Shown: positions 21,537 to 26,508 of the stretch, piece by piece | Numbering within the stretch: position 1 is the first letter of the stretch | Layout: each line of letters opens with the position of its first letter | NCBI GenBank assembly: GCA_946482335.1 | Contig: CAMLRG010000070.1 | Span: forward strand, 1-26,508 | Source of the DNA: an uncultured Duganella sp. | GTDB taxonomy: Bacteria; Pseudomonadota; Gammaproteobacteria; Burkholderiales; Burkholderiaceae | DNA length: 26,508 nucleotides | Direction of reading: 5' to 3' | Translations under genes and position numbers: made by a program | Notes under the pieces: generated by a model | The model's database searches: none | Seen by the model: the letters and a program-made list of their open reading frames with translations, nothing else | What the model was told of the DNA's origin: nothing

Positions 21537-23198
21537 GTGAACGACAAGACCAGGAAGCCCACGACAGGCGCGCCGGCCAGCCCTGGCCGCCGCCGAATTT
21601 TCCAGGCTGCCGGCGCGGCCGGCCTGGCCGCCAGCCTTCCCGGCGCAAGCGCTGCGCCGGCAGCCAGGTCCGTCAAGCCTGCCAAGGCCACGTCGCTGGA
21701 CGACAAGCTGCAAGCCAACGTGAAGAACCTGGTGGTGATCTACCTCGAGAACCGCAGCTTCAACAACCTGTTCGCCGACTTCCCCGGCCTGGCCGCGCCG
21801 ATGTCCGCGCTCAAGCCCGCCGACTACCAGCAGCGCGATTACGACGGCAGCATCCTGCCGGCACTGCCAAAGGTCTGGGGCGGCCTGGTCCCGGTACCGC
21901 AGGATATCGCCGGCAAGCGTTATGAGCTCAAGGAAGACCAGCTGCAAGGCCTGCCGAACGCCCCATTCAAGCTGGTCGACGCGGAAGGCAAGCCACTGCC
22001 CGAATCGGTCATCACGCGCGACCTGTGGCACCTGTTCTACCAGAATCAGATGCAGATCAACGGCGGCAAGAACGATCGCTTCGTCGCCTGGGGCAATACC
22101 GGTGGCATGGTGATGGGCTATTACGGCGAGACCGAAAAAAACTTCGGCCTGTGGCAAGTGGCGCGCCAATACACGCTGTGCGACAACTTCTTCATGGCCG
22201 CATTCGGCGGCTCCTACCTGAACCACCAGTTCCTGGTGTCCGGCCGCTGCCCCGTGTATCCGGACGCCGCCAACAGCCCAGCCAAGCGCAAGATCGCCGT
22301 GCTTGCCGACGGCCCGACAGGCCGCACGCTGGCGCTCGATCCGAAGAGCCCCAAATCCGCGCTGGAAGGCAAGCCGCTATACGTGAACGATGGCGCCATC
22401 ACGCCGGACGGATTCGCCGTCAACACCATGGCCCCGCCCTACCAGCCAAGCTGGGTACGCCCGGCGCCGGGCGGCGATCCCATGCACGCCAATCCGGACG
22501 ACCCTAGCACCCTGCCGCCGCAAACCTACGACACCATCGGCGACCTGCTGTCGCGCAAAGGCGTGAGCTGGGCATGGTATGGCGGCGCATTCCAGGCCGC
22601 CCTGGACCACAAAGGCGGCGGCAGCAAGCCGAACTTCCAGTACCACCACCAGCCCTTCAACTACTTCAAGAGCTTCGCCCCAGGCAGTGCGCTACGTGCC
22701 GCCCACATCCGCGATGGTGGTATGGGCGACAGCCCGATCTCGAACAAATTCCTGGCCGACGTGGTGGCAGGCAGCCTGCCGGCGGTCAGCTTCTACAAGC
22801 CCCAGGGCAACCTGAACCTGCACGCCGGCTACTCGGACATCGAATCCGGCGACCAGCACATCGTCAACGTGCTGGAACACCTGAAGAAATCGCCGCAGTT
22901 CAAGAACATGGTGGTGGTGGTGACCTTCGACGAGAACGGCGGCTGGTGGGACCACGTGGCGCCGCCCAAAGGCGACCGCTGGGGCCCGGGCTCGCGCATC
23001 CCGGCCATCATCGTATCGCCCTTCGCAAAACGAGGCACCGTCGACCACAGCTTCTACGACACCACGTCGATCCTGCGCCTGATCACCCGCCTGCATGGAC
23101 TGCCTCTGCTGGAAGGCCTGGCGGAGCGCAACAGGGCCTTCGCCGAACGCGGCGCCTTGCCGCCGGGCGACCTGACCGGAGCACTTGCCTTCCGCTGA
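21537..23198 (+). CDS. Tat-exported acid phosphatase / phospholipase C family enzyme (AcpA-like)
   Basis: A 553-residue periplasmic or secreted phosphoesterase. The N-terminus carries a twin-arginine type signal (RRRIFQAAGAAGLAASLPG, residues 18-36) ending near ASAAPAA. The mature enzyme shows metal-site Glu71-Asn72 in LENRSFNNLF, the conserved FGGSYLNHQF with candidate nucleophile Ser226, and the Asp465-Glu466 motif TFDENGGWWDHVAPP. This is the layout of Francisella AcpA and bacterial phospholipase C. Whether it prefers phosphomonoesters or phospholipids cannot be decided here; the many aromatic residues and the absence of a C-terminal PLC repeat favour the AcpA group. The start is GTG at 21537 with AAGGAG 6 nt upstream. 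It is probably cotranscribed with the lipoprotein gene and is followed by the hairpin at 23238-23268. Confidence 0.87.
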   Translation: MNDKTRKPTTGAPASPGRRRIFQAAGAAGLAASLPGASAAPAARSVKPAKATSLDDKLQANVKNLVVIYLENRSFNNLFADFPGLAAPMSALKPADYQQRDYDGSILPALPKVWGGLVPVPQDIAGKRYELKEDQLQGLPNAPFKLVDAEGKPLPESVITRDLWHLFYQNQMQINGGKNDRFVAWGNTGGMVMGYYGETEKNFGLWQVARQYTLCDNFFMAAFGGSYLNHQFLVSGRCPVYPDAANSPAKRKIAVLADGPTGRTLALDPKSPKSALEGKPLYVNDGAITPDGFAVNTMAPPYQPSWVRPAPGGDPMHANPDDPSTLPPQTYDTIGDLLSRKGVSWAWYGGAFQAALDHKGGGSKPNFQYHHQPFNYFKSFAPGSALRAAHIRDGGMGDSPISNKFLADVVAGSLPAVSFYKPQGNLNLHAGYSDIESGDQHIVNVLEHLKKSPQFKNMVVVVTFDENGGWWDHVAPPKGDRWGPGSRIPAIIVSPFAKRGTVDHSFYDTTSILRLITRLHGLPLLEGLAERNRAFAERGALPPGDLTGALAFR

Positions 23199-23213
23199 CA
23201 TGGTTGCACGTGT

Positions 23214-23219
23214 TACAAT
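23214..23219 (+). promoter_or_regulatory. TACAAT -10-like element before the dbpA leader hairpin
   Basis: TACAAT (5/6 to TATAAT) starts 16 nt after the phosphatase stop. A convincing -35 is missing. A start near 23226 would place the terminator-like hairpin 12 nt into the transcript, as in the methyltransferase leader. Confidence 0.4.
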
Positions 23220-23237
23220 CCGCCGGTTTTAACAGGA

Positions 23238-23268
23238 AGCCCGACTGATTCAGCCGGGCTTTTGTTTT
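23238..23268 (+). terminator. Intrinsic terminator or attenuator before the 77-residue gene and dbpA
   Basis: AGCCCG-A-CTG pairs with CAG-C-CGGGCT around the loop ATT, with one A-C mismatch, followed by TTTGTTTT (23261-23268). It ends 12 nt before the ATG at 23281. It can terminate the phosphatase transcript, but anything transcribing dbpA from upstream must read through it. Confidence 0.8.
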
Positions 23269-23280
23269 GCACGGCGAAGA

Positions 23281-23514
23281 ATGAGAGATAAAAAAGACAA
23301 CGCGACAATCGACCTGCCGGGCTTCGAGCCCGCCGCGCCGATGACGCCGGAAGCCAAGCTTCCGCCGCCGCCGCGTGTCCGCCGCGCGCCGCGCAAGCAG
23401 GAACAACTCGACCTGCTCGGTGAACTCGGCCAGACCGACGCCACCGGCCTGCCAATCTGGCAGAATGACCCCAACCTGGACCTCACCGGCTTGCCCATCT
23501 GGCGCCGAGACTGA
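23281..23514 (+). CDS. Small hypothetical protein, 77 residues, coupled to dbpA
   Basis: I do not recognise the family. The product is polar, starts MRDKKDNATIDLPGFEP, has a Pro/Arg-rich middle (LPPPPRVRRAPRKQE) and ends with a short duplicated motif: TGLPIWQND then TGLPIWRRD, 14 residues apart. It has no signal, membrane helix or cysteine, and is likely disordered with two docking motifs. The start is ATG at 23281, 12 nt after a terminator-like T-tract; the ribosome site is weak (GGCGAAGA, very close). The stop lies 2 bp before the dbpA ATG, so it probably is cotranslated with dbpA, suggesting a partner or regulator of the helicase or its leader. It could be a longer leader peptide, but the codon bias looks protein-like. 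Confidence 0.65.
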   Translation: MRDKKDNATIDLPGFEPAAPMTPEAKLPPPPRVRRAPRKQEQLDLLGELGQTDATGLPIWQNDPNLDLTGLPIWRRD

Positions 23515-23516
23515 AT

Positions 23517-24929
23517 ATGACCGCCTTCGCTACCCTGCCGCTGTCCGACAAACTTCTTGCCAACCTGGACTCGCTGGGCTACCGCGAAATGACCGAGATC
23601 CAGGCGCAAAGCCTGCCCGCCATCATCGATGGCCGCGACCTGATCGCCCAAGCCAAGACTGGCAGCGGCAAGACCGCCGCATTCGGCATTGGCATGCTGT
23701 GCAACCTGAATACCGCCTGGTTCGCCGTGCAAGGCCTGGTGCTGTGCCCTACGCGCGAACTGGCCGACCAGGTGGCCGGCGAACTGCGCCGCCTGGCACG
23801 TTGCGTACCGAACGTGAAGGTGGTGGTGCTGACGGGCGGCACACCGATGCGGCCACAAATCGCATCGCTGGAATTCGGCGCCCACATCGTGGTCGGCACG
23901 CCGGGCCGCGTGCGCGACCACCTGTCGCGCCAATCGCTCGACCTGTCCAATGTACGCACGCTGGTGCTGGACGAAGCCGACCGCATGACCGACATGGGCT
24001 TCTACGACGAAATCGCCGGCATCGTGCGCGCCTGCCCCAAGCGCCGCCAGACCTTGCTGTTTTCCGCCACCTACCCGGACGACATCCGCCAGGCCACGGC
24101 GGGCTTCCTGGCCGATCCGGTCGAAGTGACCGTGGAGGCCCAACACAGCGGAAACCAGATCGAACAGCGCTTTTACGAAATCGGCTTCGACGACCGTGAC
24201 CGCGCGATCGGCAAACTGCTGCGCCATTACCAGCCCGCATCCGCCATCATCTTTTGCAACACCAAGGCCCATTGCAAGGACTTGCTGGACGAATTGCGTG
24301 CCGAAGGCTTCTCCGCCCTCGCCCTGTACGGCGAACTGGAACAGCGCGAACGCGACGAAATCCTGGTGCTGTTCTCCAACCGCAGCTGCTCGATCCTGAT
24401 CGCCACCGACGTCGCGGCGCGCGGCCTCGACATCGCCAACCTGGAAGCGGTGATCAACGCCGACGTCTCGCGCGACACCGAAGTGCACATCCACCGCATC
24501 GGCCGCACCGGCCGCGGCGGCGAGAAAGGCTTGTCGCTGACCCTGTGCGCGCCCAACGAAAAGAAGTGGGTCAAGCTGATCGAAGACTACCAGGGCGGCG
24601 AACCCGTCGAATGGCACAGCCTCGATGAGCTGCAGGAAGCAGAAGGCGCCCACGCCGAACCCGCCCTCATGCTGACGCTTTGCATCGCCGGCGGCAAAAA
24701 GGAAAAGCTGCGCGCCGGCGACGTGCTGGGCGCCTTGTGCGGCGATGGCGGCCTGACCAAGGACCAAGTCGGCAAGATCGCCGTCACCGAATTCCAGACA
24801 TACGTCGCCCTCGACCGCCGCATCGCCCACGCCGCCTTCGCCCGCCTGAAAGCCGCCAGCACCATGCCCAGCGGCGACTTCGGCAGCTTCAAAGGCCGCA
24901 ACTTCAAGATGCGCTTTATTGACGTCTAG
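23517..24929 (+). CDS. dbpA: ATP-dependent RNA helicase DbpA
   Basis: DbpA is a DEAD-box helicase activated by hairpin 92 of 23S rRNA that acts in late assembly of the large ribosomal subunit. The 470-residue product has the Q motif region (MTEIQAQSLPAI), motif I AKTGSGKTAAF, PTRELA, TPGR, DEAD at 152-155, SAT, and in the second RecA domain IATDVAARGLDIANLE and HRIGRTGRGG. The C-terminal domain (about 395-470) is the DbpA-specific RNA-binding domain: KEKLRAGDVLGALCGDGGL, IAVTEFQTYVAL and GRNFKMRFID. Length and domain order match the family. The start is ATG at 23517, 2 bp after the 77-residue gene, with a poor ribosome site, so it probably depends on coupling. Its TAG stop overlaps the TAG of the opposite-strand amidase gene in the palindrome CTAG. 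Confidence 0.96.
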   Translation: MTAFATLPLSDKLLANLDSLGYREMTEIQAQSLPAIIDGRDLIAQAKTGSGKTAAFGIGMLCNLNTAWFAVQGLVLCPTRELADQVAGELRRLARCVPNVKVVVLTGGTPMRPQIASLEFGAHIVVGTPGRVRDHLSRQSLDLSNVRTLVLDEADRMTDMGFYDEIAGIVRACPKRRQTLLFSATYPDDIRQATAGFLADPVEVTVEAQHSGNQIEQRFYEIGFDDRDRAIGKLLRHYQPASAIIFCNTKAHCKDLLDELRAEGFSALALYGELEQRERDEILVLFSNRSCSILIATDVAARGLDIANLEAVINADVSRDTEVHIHRIGRTGRGGEKGLSLTLCAPNEKKWVKLIEDYQGGEPVEWHSLDELQEAEGAHAEPALMLTLCIAGGKKEKLRAGDVLGALCGDGGLTKDQVGKIAVTEFQTYVALDRRIAHAAFARLKAASTMPSGDFGSFKGRNFKMRFIDV

Positions 24930-26503
24930 GCGCGCAAGTTGACGCTGGCGGGGAATTGGGGTGCACGACGGGCCATCGTCGCTTGCTCGAATGCGTAGGC
25001 CATGCCGATCAGCAATGCTTCACTGAAGGCGCTGCCGACGAACGATAAGCCGACCGGCAGGCCGTGTACGTAGCCAGCCGGCACGGTCACGTGCGGGTAG
25101 CCGGCGACGGCGGCCGGTGAAGAAAAACTCTTGGGATAGTGGTCGCCATTGATGAAATCCGTCAGCCATGCCGTGCCGTCGGTCGGCGCCACCAGCGCGT
25201 CCAGCCCATGCGCTTTGAGCACCAGGTCGATGCCCTCTTCACGCGAGTAGCGACGGTTGTTGGCCAGCGCGTCCTTGTACGCCTGGCTGTCGAGGCCAGG
25301 CTTGGCTTCGGCGCGCTCCAGGTATTCCTGGCCGAAGTATGGCAGCTCCAGCTGGGCATTCTGTTTGTTGAAGGCGATCAGGTCGGCCATATTGCGCACC
25401 TTGGCGTCCGGCGCGTAATCGCGCAGGTAAGCCGCCAGGTCGGCCTTGAATTCGTGCAGCAGCACTTCGGTTTCGCTGTCGCCGTATTTTTCCGTGTTCG
25501 GTACTTCGACATCGACCAGGATCGCGCCCTGCGCCTTCAGCGCGTCCAGCGCTTTCCCGATTTCGGCATCGATGGCATCGCTGCCACCGAAGAAATTGCG
25601 GGCCACGCCAAGCCGCTTGCCGCGCAGCGAATCGCGCTTTAAAGCCGCGGCGTAATCGGCCGCCTTGCCGGCACCATCCTGGGTCACCGGATCGCGCGGA
25701 TCGACGCCCGCCATCGCGGCCAGCATCAGCGCGGCGTCGCTCACGCTGCGCGCCATCGGGCCGGCCGTGTCCTGCGAATGGGCGATGGGAATGATGCCGC
25801 TGCGGCTCACCAGGCCAATGGTCGGCTTGATGCCAACCAGACCACAAATCGATGCGGGGGAGACGATGGAGCCGTCCGTCTCGGTGCCGACCGCCAGCGT
25901 CGCCAGGCCGGCCGCAATCGCGGCACCCGAGCCGGAACTGGAACCGCTGCAGTTGCGGTCCAGCGAGTAAGGATTGCGGGTCAGGCCGCCGCGCGCACTC
26001 CAGCCGCTCACCGAATGGCTGGAGCGCATATTGGCCCACTCGCTCAGATTGGTCTTGCCGATGATGACTGCACCGGCTTCGCGCAAACGCGCCGCCACGT
26101 GGGAATCGCGCGCCGCGCGCACGCCGGCCAGCGCCAGCGAACCTGCCGTGGTACTCATGCGGTCCGCAGTGGCGATATTGTCTTTCAGGAGCACCGGAAT
26201 GCCGTGCAGCGGGCCGCGCACGCGACGCTGGTGACGTTCGCGGTCCATTTCGCGCGCGATTTTCAGCGCCTCGGGATTGATTTCGATGATGGAATTGATG
26301 CGCGGGCCGGATTTGTCGATCGCATTGATCCGCGCCAGGTATTGCGATGTCAGGGAATGTGAAGTCAGCTTATTGGCGGCCATCAGCTCTTGCTGGTGCT
26401 GCACGCCCGCGTCCAGGATGGATGGCACCGCCGCCTGCGACCGTGGCAAAGTCGCTGCGCCGCCGGCAGCCAGCCCCAACTTCACGAAACCCCGTCGATC
26501 CAT
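24926..26503 (-). CDS. Tat-exported amidase, peptide-amidase-like
   Basis: A 525-residue amidase-signature hydrolase. The N-terminus MDRRGFVKLGLAAGGAATLP is a twin-arginine type signal. The Ser-cisSer-Lys triad is readable as Lys107 (PVLLKDNI), Ser188 (CSGSSSGSG) and Ser212 (GTETDGSI); the 24-residue Ser-Ser spacing is the one I recall for Stenotrophomonas peptide amidase. Long segments also resemble that enzyme: TNLSEWANMRSSHSVSGWS, SQDTAGPMARSVSDAA, YFGQEYLERAEA and AVAGYPHVTVPAGY. Peptide amidases remove C-terminal amides, but general amidase activity cannot be excluded. The ATG at 26503 leaves only 5 bases of window upstream, so the ribosome site cannot be seen; the signal peptide supports this start. 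It converges on dbpA, with 4-bp overlap of the stops at 24926-24929. Confidence 0.88.
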   Translation of the reverse strand: MDRRGFVKLGLAAGGAATLPRSQAAVPSILDAGVQHQQELMAANKLTSHSLTSQYLARINAIDKSGPRINSIIEINPEALKIAREMDRERHQRRVRGPLHGIPVLLKDNIATADRMSTTAGSLALAGVRAARDSHVAARLREAGAVIIGKTNLSEWANMRSSHSVSGWSARGGLTRNPYSLDRNCSGSSSGSGAAIAAGLATLAVGTETDGSIVSPASICGLVGIKPTIGLVSRSGIIPIAHSQDTAGPMARSVSDAALMLAAMAGVDPRDPVTQDGAGKAADYAAALKRDSLRGKRLGVARNFFGGSDAIDAEIGKALDALKAQGAILVDVEVPNTEKYGDSETEVLLHEFKADLAAYLRDYAPDAKVRNMADLIAFNKQNAQLELPYFGQEYLERAEAKPGLDSQAYKDALANNRRYSREEGIDLVLKAHGLDALVAPTDGTAWLTDFINGDHYPKSFSSPAAVAGYPHVTVPAGYVHGLPVGLSFVGSAFSEALLIGMAYAFEQATMARRAPQFPASVNLRA

Positions 26504-26508
26504 CTGGT

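Noticed and set aside
1..26508. CRISPR arrays, insertion sequences, prophage genes, attachment sites, riboswitches
   Set aside because: No direct repeats with regular spacers, transposase or integrase motifs, terminal inverted repeats or known riboswitch patterns were seen; the only clear tandem repeat is the coding 21-bp array.

Overview
The window looks like an ordinary chromosomal stretch of a high-GC betaproteobacterium, most likely Oxalobacteraceae (Massilia/Duganella/Janthinobacterium-like). This is inferred from base composition, the family mix (ClpB, MoaE, DUF349, YcaQ, SbcCD, DbpA, SprA-related protease) and the style of the tRNA and promoters. No insertion sequence, prophage, CRISPR array or attachment site was seen. 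Coding density is very high. Many neighbouring genes overlap by 4 bp (ATGA), and most gaps are under 130 bp.

Layout. Positions 1-9483 are all on the minus strand. Read in the direction of transcription they form three blocks. (i) ycaQ (DNA crosslink glycosylase), a DUF2804 gene and a Pat-like acyl-CoA-synthetase/GNAT fusion form a tight operon. (ii) A hemerythrin-like four-helix protein lies behind an FNR/Anr-type box. (iii) A DUF349 protein is coupled to moaE, followed by clpB, which leaves the window at the left edge and has a sigma-32-like promoter inside the end of moaE.

From 9612 to 17414 the plus strand carries a membrane-bound PAS/GGDEF diguanylate cyclase and then sbcD-sbcC, the Mre11/Rad50-type nuclease. 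A 54-residue gene runs against the end of sbcC on the minus strand. From 17661 to 19512 come three small uncharacterised plus-strand genes: an SprA-related putative metalloprotease, a 70-residue Cys4 protein, and a 349-residue protein ending in eleven heptads of the form xIDPPSx. Then follow a SAM methyltransferase, the initiator tRNA-fMet, a lipoprotein with a chorismate-lyase-like core, a Tat-exported acid phosphatase/phospholipase-C-family enzyme, a 77-residue protein coupled to dbpA, and on the minus strand a Tat-exported peptide-amidase-like enzyme whose stop codon interlocks with that of dbpA.

Functional threads. DNA repair (ycaQ, sbcCD), protein quality control and acylation (clpB, the Pat-like protein) and RNA metabolism (dbpA, tRNA-fMet) dominate. 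The least explained parts are: the Pat-like protein with a gap in its ATP-grasp domain; the FNR-box/hemerythrin-like pair; the 17.6-19.5 kb small-gene cluster with its IDPPS repeat; the secreted chorismate-lyase-like lipoprotein; and three genes that start only 12-21 nt after a terminator-like hairpin, which points to attenuation or read-through control. All family calls come from reading the translations, without database searches.
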